Positions 47,875-59,489 are shown, counted from the stretch's first letter. The stretch: 64,000 nt of DNA from Hymenopellis radicata (GCA_015501595.1 JADNRX010000009.1:62001-126000); one strand, 5' to 3'. Numbers and translations: made by a program. Notes: generated by a model not told the origin, from the letters alone.

Positions 47875-48720
47875 AGCTTTCGAGTAAACGGTGTCAACAA
47901 TGCGGCGCCACGTAGTTCGGGAGCGCTACGAAGTTAACGGTTACTAAGTGCAAGTCGCCGAGTATGGCGGGCGCGGAAGGCCCACGCGATGAGAAGCAGG
48001 AATCGCGTGGCGGCTGTCATTCCCAAAAGGGCAGGCAGCTGGGAGCTCAACCTATCCCTCTTTCAGTGCCTGGAATGTACTTTGCATCATTACAAATTTC
48101 TCTGCCATGACATCGGCGAGTCCTTCTCTCCCACCGGAACTGATTGTACAAGCACGAATTTTCGCTTGCGTGAAGGAGGAAAATTCAACTACTTTAGCGT
48201 CTGATCCTTGAGGCCACTGCTGCAGACCGGGGGTGAGTAGCCGGTACCCGAACCTTCCTAATCGGAAAGTCACGTGTCTGATGGTAGAAGTTCGACAGAG
48301 AATTTGGTGGACTTCTCGTTGGGTCCAAGCTCGGTCGGTTACGTCGGTATCAAGTCGGGATAGAAATCATCATCGGAGTCCCAGAATAGCCGCGGAGTCA
48401 CTGAGAACTGAACATACAACAGCTGTAGTAAGTAAGAGAATCAAAAAATTCAAAGTGACAAGTGCAACGGTCAACCAGGAAAACTACAAGTTAAGAAACT
48501 ATACCTTGACTGTCAAAACTTGAAGGACAGGATGCGCCACCAACCAGCAATATTGGGATGGCAGTGCACAATATAACCATTACACCACCAGAGCTTCCCT
48601 GACACGCAGCTTTTGTGTACACGATAGGCCGGTGTGCGGATCCCGATGCAGAGAGCAAGCTTGAACAACATTATTGAGTGCTGTATTCATGCCTTCCCGC
48701 CTTGCTGAGATATCTGCATA
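47875..48720. other. Region without a gene
   Basis: No gene supported. A tRNA-like A-box (TGGTGTAATGG on the minus strand) lies at about 48575, without a clear B-box, so a degraded SINE is possible. Confidence 0.3.
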
Positions 48721-48962
48721 CTGTACCGTTCCGACCGTAGGTTCGCGGCATGTGACGCGTTATGCCGCGAACTTACAGGGAACAAGTTCGTTTTCAGGCA
48801 CATGGCCCGATTTGGAAGTCCCGCCGCAGGCGGGCCCGAAAAATTGCCGTTTTGAGCGATTTGACCCTGAAATCCAGTCCCGTTACGCGTTATCCTAAGC
48901 CGTAAGTTAGGTTCGCACAGCCGCGTGACGCGTTATGCGAATATCCGGTCGGAACGGTACAG
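48721..48962. mobile_element. Tc1/mariner-type MITE (242 bp)
   Basis: Ends CTGTACCGTTCCGACCG in perfect inverted orientation, flanked by TA on both sides (48719-48720 and 48963-48964). This is the target duplication of the Tc1/mariner group. The next 6 bp of the arms also match partly (TAGGTTCGC / GATATTCGC). No coding capacity. Confidence 0.9.
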
Positions 48963-49348
48963 TATTGTTTCACTCATAATACATATCCCGCCAAGTGCTT
49001 GAATGTCACCACAGGCATGGGGTGCAAAACGTGTACGCGCTGCCTTATACGGGTAGAGCGCGCCGAAGCGATCAATGGAAAGATCCTGAGAAAATGGAAG
49101 CCGTTCTCGATTGGGAAGGAGCGGGAAGAGGCTTCTTATCCGCAGACCGGCGGGTGTTCTGGATCCCTAACGTCGTCTAGAGAACGACGTGTAGCACTAC
49201 TTAACGCACTTGATCAGACGCCAGTTGGAAAAATGTACCATCGATTCAACGCAAGAGAAGAGGCCAACAGTCTTGTGAATTCAATCGAAGGAAGGGGGAT
49301 ATGATACTGATTAGCTGCGGATCCTCAGTCCTGGGCGCCTTCCGTGTA

Positions 49349-50516
49349 CTGTAGTATTTCGACCGTAGGTTCACAGGGTGTGACCTGTGACCTCGTGAAC
49401 TTGTTTGGTGAGATGTTCACAGTGGACATACCACTGTGACCCACTGAAAATAAGTTCACTAAATTTTTTAATGGCAGGGTTATTTCATAGGTTTTAGACT
49501 GAATCTTAGTATAATTAGAGAAAAATGTGCTGTTCTAGACATAAAATACACTAAAAAGAAGAAAAATCTTATAAAAACTGCTGCCAAGCTCAATTTGAGA
49601 GCAAAAGTCCGATTTGTGACTAAGGAATAGCACGGGTTGCGTGGGTTGGCGCGGGTCGTGGGTACGGGTTGGCGCGGGCACGGGTGTGGGTTGTGAGCTA
49701 GACACCCGTGGGTAACCCACTGCACCTGCACCAACCCACTGCAAGACATACTTAAAGTTAATTTACAATTTTTTCTGAGTTAAACGCGCCGTGTGCGATC
49801 CTCTCTCGCGATCCGGCCTTTCGGGCCGAGATCCGACGCGACGCGTAAGCGTTTGATCGAGTCGTTGCTGTCTCTCTCTATCCAACACCACGACCAGTGA
49901 GTGACGGCCGTCGCCGCTGCCGCTCTGACAACTGTCAGGCGGCCTCTGGGGCGTGTGCTTATGGCCCCGGCTCTGCGCTGGGCTTACTGCTGGAGGACAA
50001 CGACTGACTGGAACAACCACGACTTCTGGAGCAGGACAGCGACTTCTGGAGCAAGACAACGAGGAGGCCGTAGATGACGCGGACCACGACAACGTGGACG
50101 ACACACCGAAGACAATACGGACGACTCGCCCGACACAATGCCGACGACGCATCCAAGACAACGCGGACCAGGTCAACGCTCACCTCGCCCTTCTCCGTTG
50201 ACCTCATGCATGTCGATGGTCCCTGCGCAATGGCTCGGGGACTGTCGGCCGGCATGAAACCACCTCCAAACCCATGGGTACCCCCGCGGGTTGTTTAACC
50301 CATCAAACCCATACCCGTATGGTACGGGCGTTAACCCGCGGCGGGCACGGGCGTGGGTGTCACTCCCGACACCCGCGGATCCTCCCGTGCTATTCCCTAT
50401 TTGTGACCAATTTGGAGCAGGTTCAGAGCCAAAAAAAACTAGTGACCTGCTTATGTAACAGGTTCATTTTTCGGGCTCGTGACCCGTGACGTGAACCTAC
50501 GGTCGAAATAGGACAG
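49349..50516. mobile_element. Tc1/mariner-type MITE with a nested hAT MITE
   Basis: Inverted ends CTGTAGTATTTCGACCGTAG (left) and CTGTCCTATTTCGACCGTAG (right, read inwards), extending to GGTTCAC. They are flanked by TA (49347-49348, 50517-50518). The element is 1168 bp, of which 779 bp are a later hAT-type insertion. Without it the element is about 380 bp, close to the size of the other TA elements here. The ends are related to those of the 48721 element (TTCGACCGTAGGTTC versus TTCCGACCGTAGGTTC). Confidence 0.88.
49621..50399. mobile_element. hAT-type MITE 4, nested in a mariner MITE
   Basis: Ends TAAGGAATAGCACGGG and TAGGGAATAGCACGGG (read inwards) with a perfect 8-bp target duplication TTTGTGAC (49613-49620, 50400-50407). 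It has subterminal GGGTTGGCGCGGG/ACCCGTG arrays. The interior block (TTAATTTACAATTTTTTCTG and CCGAGATCCGACGCGACGCG) is shared with MITEs 1 and 2, showing common descent. Confidence 0.9.
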
Positions 50517-51533
50517 TAGTCTAGCCAGAGCTCCAGCCGTTCCAACTTCCATGGCCCTCTGCCCACAATCGTTCACCCAATCCACGATCTCTCTCAACTT
50601 CCGACCCGCTGTCAAAGCTTCATAATACTTAGGGTTTTAAGGTTAGGTTAGGTTACGGTTAGACCCCTCAGTCAGGTCTAACCGTAACAGTAACCATAAC
50701 CAAGTACGCTAATGTCTGTTAACCATAACTGTAACCACTAATAACTGTCATTAACCGCTAACCGGTTATTTTTCCGGTTAGGTTAGCGGTTATAACCAGT
50801 TATAACCGCTTTTCCGGTTTAACCGGTTATAACCAGTTAATAACCGGTTTAACCGATTATACTTCACTCAAAAAGGGCAGCAGGAGGGTTTGAACGCCCG
50901 CATACCGCATATATTAGTTAGAAGTATGACCCATTACCAACTGGGCCACCGCCGCCGCAGAATATCATACTTGAGATGGGTTTTATGGTGAATCTCATTC
51001 CCATTAATACTAGTATAAGTGTATCCAACAATAATGTTTAACGGACAGTCTAACAACAATGTTTAACGACAGTCGAGAGATTTTTTCGGTAAGACAACAC
51101 ACTGCACAAATGTGCAGTGGTTATATCCTATACGAAAAGCACCTCGACAGTCCAGGAATGTAAGCAAGATGGTGCATGCATGGTGCGTCATATGTAGAGG
51201 GTGAGAGAGAATCAGAATGTATGCAGCCCACATTGGTGGGGCTTAAGCGTTGCAGAAGATGCCATATTACTGTAATGAAGGTTAAAAAACCTCTACGGTG
51301 TCATTCTACACCATCGAGGCCATGAACATACAGAAGATAAATAAAAGCACGTACTGTTCTTAGCTGTACGCATCTGCAACGCCACCCAGCCCAACTTCCA
51401 AATTATCACCTCTCTTCCTTCATCATCCTCTCCTGAAGTTGCAAATCATTGTTGTCGTGTCCCGGAGAGTCATCGTGGTCCTCTGCCGCTGTCACAAAGA
51501 CAGCAGCGGTGCCCAGCACAAAACCTCAACTAA

Positions 51534-52650
51534 TAGGCTGTCTGACAATCGTCAGCGCAGCAGAGGCGATAATTGTCGCGCTCTGAGTGGTCCCAGTAAT
51601 CGTTGATTCATCCTGTAGTGGTCAATGGCTTACTGCAGTAAGAAAGAAAAAAATACGCATCTTCGTGATGCCGCCTGCCTGCAGACAGCGCGGCGTCGAG
51701 TTCCGCAGCCAATACCAGAGTCCTCTGCCTAGCAAGGCTTCTCCGTCATCGTGGTTGAAGATTTGTAGCCTGATTCGAGGGCTTACGCGTCCTGCGGGGC
51801 CGCCGGGGCTCTTCAAGCCCGCATATCCAGGAAAAAATAGGCAAAAAAGAGGTAGATGAAAGAAGAAAGACGCCCGGAAGACCCGCGTCCCAAGGTCGAG
51901 TCATCGAGGTGCGGGCGTCTTGAGGTGGTGGTGGTTGAAGGCAGAGATCACTTACTAAAATGCATCATGATCACCACTTGAATGATCAGTCAGTCCGTTA
52001 ATCATTGATTACTTATGTGATCATTTAATCACTAGCAATAATATCTCTACCAGTTGTTTGACTGTCTTTTCAATCAAACAAGTATTCATTATAGATAGAA
52101 ATATATTTTTTCTCACTTTCAAATAGTGTGCATTGGGCTTAATATCAAAAGGAGAGGTCCCAAAAAAAGTTTCAGACAAATCCCCGGTACTCGACGATCT
52201 GATCACTAGTGTACAGATTGGATCTGTATGGTGATCGAAGGCTCATTCTCTCCCTTCAACCACCACCACTATCAAGCTAGTTCCTCGGTGATCAACTTTG
52301 TGTTGTTGCCTACTGTCTTGGAGACTGACTTTATGTCATCTCCTTTAATCTGACTCTGTCTGCGGGCTTGAAGAGCCCCGGCGGCCCCGCAGGACGTGTA
52401 AGCCCTCGAATCAGGCTACAAATCTTCAACTACTATGACGGAGAAGCCTTGCTAGGCAGAGGACTCTGGTATTGGCTGCGGAACTCGACGCCGCGCTGTC
52501 TGCAGGCAGGCGGCATCACGAAGATGCATATTTTTTTCTTTCTTACTGCAGTAAGCCATTGACCACTACAGGATGAATCAACGATCACTGGGACCACTCA
52601 GAGCGCGACAATTATCGCCTCTCCTGCGCTGATGATTGTCAGGCGGCCTA
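51534..52650. mobile_element. Foldback element with 290-bp inverted arms
   Basis: Arms 51534-51823 and 52361-52650 are near-identical reverse complements (ends TAGGCTGTCTGACAATCGTC and TAGGCCGCCTGACAATCATC) around a 537-bp loop. Each arm contains the same 64-codon chance frame, which only reflects the repeat. No clear target duplication is seen. It is nested in the 50630-53452 element, or forms its core. Confidence 0.8.
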
Positions 52651-52671
52651 TAGATCGTAGTTTATATCTCA

Positions 52672-52760
52672 TCCCACCACCATTAGCACTCCCACCACCA
52701 CTCCCAGCACCTTCACCACCACCTCCACTGCTCCCACCACCCACCACCCCACCCTCAGTC
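52672..52760 (+). repeat. CCACCA-rich low-complexity tract
   Basis: Imperfect CCACCACC/CTCCCACCACC repeats just outside the right foldback arm. No gene is supported. Confidence 0.7.
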
Positions 52761-54384
52761 AGTGCTCATGCACGGTTGAGTATCCCTGTGCCATTGCCCG
52801 GGGATGCTCATCGAGCATGAATGGATTTGTGGAGCATCCGTCTGTTAATCATTAAATAGTATGCATGTACTTCATGCACTTGCTATACCTATCAGAGTAT
52901 GACTGGAGAGGAGCTATGATGTCTTTGATTATTAATAAGAATAAGTCTGTCAATGATTTTTTGTTAGGAGTAGTGTGTCAGTTAATCATTTGACTTGGTA
53001 AGTGGCGTGCATGACCATTATGAGGTACATGCACGCAGTTACCATACTTGTTCGGGTGTGAGCAAAGAGGGCCTATGAGATCTAAAAATTGATAGAGCTT
53101 GCGGCGGCTGTGGCTCAGATGGATGAGCTCCTGCTGTGTTTCAGCAGCAGTATGTGGGTTCAATTCCCACTCATGGCAACCTTCTTTTCGATTTTCTGGA
53201 TTTGGTCGGTTAAACCGGTTATTAACCAGTTATAACCGGTTTAACCGATATAGCGGTTAGTGCGGTTGTAACCGGTCAATAACCCTAACTAGCGGTTATA
53301 GGATATCTGAAATATTTTTTAACCTATAACCGTAACCACCTCTAACTGCTGAAACCGGTTAAGATCTTTAACCGTTGTATCAGTTAGAGGTGGTTAGGTT
53401 AGGGTTAATGAGCGGTTACTAACTGGTTAACTAACCTAACTTTCAAACCCTAATAATACTTTATGTTTCTCGATTTCACGTACTAGACCATGCCTTGTCA
53501 TCAGATCTTATACATGCTGAAGAGAATCAAGTACCTCTTCAAACAAAGCGTTTAAGCGGGCACTCTCCGCCGGACTTTCTAGCCAAAAGGTCTGTCCATT
53601 GGTAGTATATGGGCTGAGTGTGCCATCTTACTTGAGCCATGGAGGTAAGCTAGCACCCAGGATAATGGGTTTTATTATCTTATCCTTCATCCGCATCAAC
53701 TTAGTCACCCACCAGTGGTCGATCATAAGGCCTGGAACTGGGGCCCGGCTGCAGGGCTATCACATTAACAGGGTTGTATCCCTAATCCCTGGCGCAAAAA
53801 CGGGAGATTAGTCGATCACGACCACTCGGATCCCGGGCCCGGCAGGGTTACCCCGATCATTGATGGCGGGGTCACCTTTTCTGGGTACACCCCATTTGGG
53901 GAGCCGCCTTCGGGGCACATACCTACCTTATTTACACCGTCAAGTAGTCCTAGTGCTGTTATTTGAGAAAATTGCTAAGAGCATAGAAAGTGAAGTCATA
54001 TTTGAATCAGATCCCCCTCTAAATGTGCTGATTAAGTATGTGTGGGAGTCCACCATGCATCCATTTGTGGCGCACTCGGGTGAACACTATGTAATTTTGC
54101 CCTACAGAGAACATTCTGTGTCGGCATGATCCCAAATCACTCATTAAGCATCACTGAATAATACATAACAGGAAAAGTAGGTATCTAGATACAATAGCTC
54201 TCTCAAGGATGACAATTGTGAGTGAAATACTCTAACTCCCCCACCTCGGCAGTGCGACTTGGCCAATTTCGGACGATTCGTCGTCGGGGACTTCCATTTC
54301 GAGTCAGGTTCCCGGCGTGACATCATTGTCCCATCAATGATCCAGTTAACCCTGGATCTGAGTGGTCGTAATCGAGTTATGACT

Positions 54385-54800
54385 CCGCAAAAACGGGGGT
54401 GGTGACCCGAGTACTGTAGAGATTCATTCAATTCATCGGTCACGGGTCACAGGCAACCCAAAATCGACGAATTGTCACAGTTGTCACAGGTCCCGGAGCA
54501 ATCTGACGAATTCACTAAGTGAACATGGGCTAAAAATGAGCTAAAATAAGCTAAATTTCGCCCAGAATTGATGAAATTGATGAAATTTTTTTGCTGGTCA
54601 CAGCGCCAAAGGCGCCGCGACGAATTCAAATTTTCGTCACCCGGTCACAGGTCACATGGGGTGACGAATTGAACGAATCTCTACAGTAGCCTGAGGCAGG
54701 CAATCAACTCGGCAGAGCGGCCACACTGTGCGGGAAAGAAGGGGTTGTGTCAGCCTGATGGAAGAGTGGCTGAGATTGAAAGTGATGGTGGCAGAGGTCA
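54385..54800 (+). repeat. Dispersed repeat copy 1 (sister at 57630-57790)
   Basis: Shared stretches are AAAAACGGG..GTGACCCGAG, GGCAGG, a CACACTGTG core, and AAGAAGGGGTTGTGTCAG / AGAGAAGTTGTGTCAG, in the same order in both copies. Copy 1 contains the TA-flanked MITE. A related AAAAACGGGAG block also occurs near 53800. Family unknown. Confidence 0.55.
54414..54686. mobile_element. Tc1/mariner-type MITE (273 bp)
   Basis: Inverted ends CTGTAGAGATTCATTCAATT and CTGTAGAGATTCGTTCAATT, flanked by TA (54412-54413, 54687-54688). It interrupts a repeat whose uninterrupted sister copy is at about 57640-57790 (GTGACCCGAGTA continuous there), so the insertion point can be read directly. Confidence 0.9.
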
Positions 54801-55044
54801 CGAGGTGCCGAGTTGGAGAAGGCCGTTGGCGGTACACGGCGTCCCAGATGATGTAGGCCTATCCTTTCCGGAAGCAAAAACCCCTGACTATTCTGCTGCA
54901 GTCTAGTCAAATGAGCATTGCCCGCTCGAGATGCCGAGAAGACACACACTCATTACATAATGCATAGCAGTGAAGCAGTAAAGTCAATTTACAGTAGGTA
55001 CAGTCTGATATGTATTACGATACGAAACGGACTATAAAATGGAT

Positions 55045-55063
55045 TAAAAAAAAAAAAAAAAAG
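55045..55063 (+). repeat. Poly-A run
   Basis: About 18 A residues after GGATT, possibly the tail of a retroposed sequence. No target duplication was confirmed. Confidence 0.6.
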
Positions 55064-55681
55064 GGTTTTATGGAATGGTACTCCCAGTAGTCTGTTGTTT
55101 AGGCTCATGACCCATGTCTGAGCACATCCCATGTCCTAATATGGACATGGGACACTGTGGGATATTTACTCGGCTCTCGATTAGATTAGATTAGTGTACA
55201 TCGTTCGCCTCGTACCATCAAGCGGGCGTCGACTTCGACGAGCACGGCACAACACCACCGTGACACTTTGGCGTCCATAGCAACCAAACTTCTTTTCTTG
55301 TGAGCTTTCTCCTGTGCCCACTTCCCCTCTCAATCAGACATGGACGCGCCACCAATGGGTTACGGATGCGCCAAGACTGACAAAATGGCAAACACTGAAT
55401 ACTGTAGGTCAGCACATACACATACAAGCTCGTGTCATAGCCGTGTACCATTACCCAAAGACCGTCACGTCTGCTCACTGAGCATTCCGCCTCTCTCCAA
55501 CTAAAATATCCATGCTTCCTAGGGTGTCGTGACTACTCTGATTGTTGCACACAACAAGCGTGCGCCGATGATTTGTGGTCTGCTGTTTGAACGGTGGATA
55601 TAGAGGATAACTCGAGTGCTTGGGTCAAGGTTTGGGATGATATCACTTGTATATAAAATTCAAAAAGACAGCAAGGAAAGT

Positions 55682-57163
55682 CTATACAACAACCAAAGTT
55701 TGATTCATCAACTTCTGCACCGTCAGCATGGGCACAATGTCCTCATTCGCCTCATCGCTCCATGCCGTTGTGCTGCCAGAGAAGTTGCTGCTGCCAAGTT
55801 CCTGGTGCGCGCAATCTTTGATTGCTGGAAGGAGGAACACACTTGGCAAAGTCGAAGATGTGCAGGTGGCCACCATGAAGAACACCGACGAGTTCATGTC
55901 GAGCAGCTACATACGTTGCGAGTTGGAAACATACATTGTGACCAGCGTTCAAGTGGAATAATCTATTTGAGAACCCCGGTTCGTCACGTTCGTGACACGA
56001 ACCCTCCCCGGCGTTCCCCGGCCCGATCGTCCGATGCAAGGGTCCTCGACCAAGTTCAGGCTCTACAGTCCAAGGGCCTGTCCCAACATATGTTAGAATG
56101 ATTTACATGTGTTATAATACTCTTGACTAGTATACAGACTACCCCATTGACTGTCCCTTGCCCCCGAAGTACCTCACAGCCTCAAAGTCAATGCTTGAAG
56201 TCAAGTTGGCCGGCCTGGAGCTATCCCTGGCATCATAGCATGGTCTAGAAGTGTGTATGCAGTGGTATATAAGTTGACACTAGTTCAGGATGTGGTGTGA
56301 ACTGTTCTGGTATGGAAGATCTAGGCAGATATGGTGTGGCGTCACCGTGTGTGCTTAATAGACATCTCTTCTCATGAGTTTTAGTGTCTGAATGTTTATC
56401 AGAGTCAGTTAGTATACTTATTCATCCGATTCTCCTCGAGAAATGCTCATTTACGCCACACAATTTGTGAGGGTTCGTGTCACGAATGTGACGAACTGGG
56501 GTTCTCAAATAGATTATTCCCGTTCAAGTGGTCATGGACGCTGCCGAGGAAGGCTGTGGTAACATCCATGCCGATGGACTGGGCGATGAGATGTGCACCG
56601 CCGGGGTGCTCTTTGACGAAAGTTGACAATAAAACCAGAGATGAGGATGAGAGGCCGAGCGCACAATAATAATACACCGCGTGAGGGTTTGAGTTGAATG
56701 GCGTTCGACTCAGCCCGACGTATCCAATGACGGCCAGCGCACCGGTAATCCTCGTTGGTCACCTCCTATACCTCTGCCTCAATCTCACCGACGTTGAAGC
56801 ACTGTCGATTGTCGTAAAAAATATTGGTGCATACAGAAACAGATGCGGGTGCTTAGGCAGCTAGATAAGCGGCTAGCCTGTGAATGCATTAGTAAACGAC
56901 GTTAGTGGCGCTATGGGCGAGCACCTACCAAACTGCGCCGTGTCGCCAGCAGATGACACAACGGCCCCTACTCCGACGCATCGGGACGAATGAGCACAAA
57001 TTATAAGAGGCGAGGTGAACGCGACTGGCAGGTCATTCGAGTCGGTGGGCCAGGCAAGTTTCTCTTGCGTCACAGGTGAGCACTTCAACTCCATAATAAG
57101 CTGACCCTTGCTGACTTCATTCTCCAGGAAGACTTTCAAGTGGCTCGCCAACCCAAATGACGC
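55682..57163 (-). pseudogene. Acyl-CoA delta-9 desaturase (OLE1-type), C-terminal remnant
   Basis: Remnant of a stearoyl/palmitoyl-CoA desaturase with its C-terminal cytochrome b5 domain. Reading down the minus strand: FGLASHLKVFLENEVSKGQL, KLAWPTDSNDLPV, RPLILISGFI, then the b5 heme motif KEHPGGAHLIAQSIGMDV and VHDHLN. Coding then resumes past a transposon with AGHN, followed by LLDMNSSVFF and GVLHGGHLHIFDF. All are ordered as in fungal OLE1, but they lie in different frames with poor joins. The His-box membrane domain is missing upstream of 57163. A 566-bp MULE-type MITE separates VHDHLN from AGHN. The copy is dead. Confidence 0.8.
55955..56520. mobile_element. Mutator-type MITE with 9-bp target duplication
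   Basis: A 566-bp element with about 52-bp inverted ends (starting GGAATAATCTATTTGAGAAC, two differences between arms). It is flanked by a perfect 9-bp duplication CGTTCAAGT (55946-55954, 56521-56529). Nine-bp duplications and long inverted ends are typical of MULEs. No coding capacity. Inserted in the desaturase remnant's b5 domain. Confidence 0.9.
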
Positions 57164-57325
57164 GTGATGGAGGCGGATGTGGAAAGCGAGCAGCGCGAGC
57201 GCAGCAGCAGGAAGTGCTGCTGGCCACGTCCGCGGAGTTTTGTAATGTCTATCGCGCCAATTTAATATAAGAAGGGGAAAAAATCAACAAGCAGGTGAGT
57301 CAGCGAAGACAAAGAAAAGAGAGGG

Positions 57326-57440
57326 GCGCGCTGGTGTAGTGGTATCCAGCGCCCTCGCTACGTACAGGAAAACTTTTGGTTTTCCGACTTCGCGAGTTCA
57401 AACCCCCCGGTGGCAACAACCTAGACACCCCCGGCTTCTC
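57326..57440 (+). repeat. tRNA-derived SINE-like head
   Basis: Pol III-type A-box TGGTGTAGTGG (57332-57342) and B-box AGTTCAAACCC (57395-57405) with tRNA-like spacing. It is followed by non-tRNA sequence, then AGCCCGG..GGCGCCCGGCTG and the dispersed repeat at 57630. The acceptor stem does not pair, so it is not a functional tRNA gene. Confidence 0.55.
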
Positions 57441-58804
57441 CACTGCCCGATTCCGTTAAACCCCATGTGCTTCCTTCTGAATCCGACAATCACTGACGAC
57501 ATCATCACAATCTTATCATCCATCTTTGGTCAAAGCATCAACCAACTCGCCATCCAGTGATTTCTCGACGTAAGCCCGGAGCTGGCGCCCGGCTGTCAAG
57601 GCTACCGCAAGCGGAGATGTTGACCACGTGAAAAAACGGGAGTTGTGACCCGAGTACACCCACAGCAGGCAGGGGAAGGCAGTTGAGGTCACACTGTGTT
57701 GGAAAGAGAAGTTGTGTCAGTCTGGGCCGAATTGGATGATAGACCAGGGTTGATGGCAGAGATGCCGGAGGGAGAAAGAGGGAAAATGCCTTGGTGCCGG
57801 ATGATGGCAAGCCTGTCAGCTGACTTGCCTGTGAAACGGCGTGCCGCGCTTCAATTCACGAGTCGCAGCGATGACACAAGCCCTATGATTACAAACATGC
57901 GCAGAAAAAACCTAGTAGCCAGACTCGGACATGTAGTACGCAAGAGTATAAAATTGGAATATAAAAAAATAAAAAAAAAATAAAAAAGAAAAGAGAAGAT
58001 CACGTACCTATATGCGCGCACAGCGCAGCGCGCTGACACCAACAGGAGAACACCTGGCACCAGTAGCCATCTCTGATCTATACTTTGGGTCTGCGTGAAT
58101 TACCAATCCAAGGGTAACATAACAGTCATACTGGGGTACCCGTGCATAAAGCGCGTTGTGTCGTCCTACGCTTCCACGAAGAACAAAAAGAATCATACAC
58201 GTCAAAATGGTACGCCGTCCGCAGCAGTGGATAGCAGGCTGAGCAGCGTCGAGAGCCTACTCAGACAGGCGCAGAGTGGTGCGAAGCGGGACATGGAAGG
58301 AACGCGTAAACGGTCGTCGGTGGTGACGGGAGGATGGCGAGTGAACGTTGTCAAGGTGAAGTATCTTATCTGCTGATAAGAACTTGAAAACGATTGGTTA
58401 TGTCCCAAGTCCAAATCGGGCTTGTCTCTGAATGGACATGGGCTTGAAAGCCGGGCCGTGTGGGACCGCAGCCAAAAGCGAGCTTGGGATCAACTTGATT
58501 CCAGAGCTCAATTGGGTGCAAAAAAAGAGTGGCATTGATCACTATTGTAAGTACAGAATCCTCCCTTTCTTCTCCCTTTTTCTCTCCTTTTCTCAAACTT
58601 GAAAAACTTGAAAAACTTCCCCGGTGCTCAGACATAGGACATAGGCCGTTGTTTAGACCCCCGGCTGTACAGCGCTACTCGCTATTATGTAATCGGCCCT
58701 TTCAAGAATACCCCCTGTCCGCTATATTCACGATAAATTTATTGATTATTCTTATTCGACAGGACACGGGAGTATGAGAATATAGGTCTATTTGACTTGT
58801 ACTA

Positions 58805-59489
58805 CATACATGCAAGTCAACCAGTGCCTACGGGTACATACTCACTCCCGGAACCAGTCCAATCCACCGCAATACGCCCGCGACGTGGTGGAACACCCGC
58901 ACGGCTTCTAGGACGCCAGCCCGAGCGCGTACGTCGCGCATATTGCGGGCGCTGAGCAGTGCCGTAATCGTCGGCAGAAACGTAGGGTAGGCAGCTGGGA
59001 AATCGTTGGCGAGGACCGACTTGAGCGTGGATTGGAGCTGGAGACGGAGGGGCCGGTCTGCAAGCAATTCATCAGTAGCGACGAGATAACATAGACCCGG
59101 AACGCACCTATGCCACTGGCGATGAGGCCGACCAAGCTTCCGCATAGGGCCTCCTTGTCTGACTCGCCTAGTGGGTTGTAACTTGTCATCTGGTTCTACT
59201 GCGAGGAAATCAGTAAAACATTATAATTGACTGGGCGCGTAATGGGTAAAGACCCGGTTCTTGATGAACACGACGCACGACTGGCGTATGGCTCTGCATA
59301 GTGTGGTTAGCGTTGGCGAAGGGAATTAGATGGGCACGCACGGATCGATACTCTCAGTCCGTACATTGTCGAGGAGCGCGGTGATGAGGCCAGTATCATG
59401 CACACCTCGCGCTCCGCCGTGCGCACGTTCGCGTCTGTACTTAGTGTCGCACTAAACAGCGCTGCGAGTGTAGGCAAGTCTATCGGCAT
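58805..59489 (-). pseudogene. Importin-beta family (importin-7/Nmd5-like), N-terminal fragment
   Basis: Starts MPIDLPTLAALFSATLSTDA at 59489, then changes frame near 59405 to DTGLITALLDNVRTESIDPC. An intron (about 59296-59339) leads to AIRQSCVVFIKNRV, then SYNPLGESDKEALCGSLVGL. An intron ending near 59057 leads to DRPLRLQLQSTLKSVLANDF and TFLPTITALLSARN. This order matches the N-terminal HEAT repeats of nuclear import receptors. The reading ends at about 58805, and the remaining roughly 800 residues are absent, replaced by repeat-rich sequence. It is a truncated, frameshifted copy. Confidence 0.7.

Larger units (their letters stand above)
50630..53452. mobile_element. hAT-like element, 2.8 kb, with tRNA-like subterminal arms
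   Basis: Inverted ends TAGGGTTTTAAGGTTAGGTT and TAGGGTTTGAAAGTTAGGTT, flanked by a perfect 8-bp duplication ATAATACT (50622-50629, 53453-53460). The arms hold many AACCGGTTATAACC-type repeats. Further in, each arm carries tRNA-like promoter boxes: minus strand, A-box at 50937-50948 and B-box at 50886-50897; plus strand, A-box at 53111-53122 and B-box at 53157-53167. No transposase is found. The centre is occupied by another foldback repeat. The TTAGGG-like ends are not telomeric. Confidence 0.82.

Noticed and set aside
50630..50665. TTAGGG/TTAGGTTAGG stretch resembling telomere repeats
   Set aside because: It is short and degenerate, and it is the terminal inverted repeat of an element with 8-bp target copies and a matching opposite end at 53452.
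51622..51816. Two nearly identical 64-codon ORFs in opposite orientation (also 52368-52562)
   Set aside because: They are the two arms of a foldback repeat. Identity reflects the DNA repeat, not a gene pair.
53104..53185. tRNA gene
   Set aside because: A- and B-boxes are present but the acceptor stem does not pair. A similar unit is mirrored in the other arm of the element, so it is a tRNA-like repeat.
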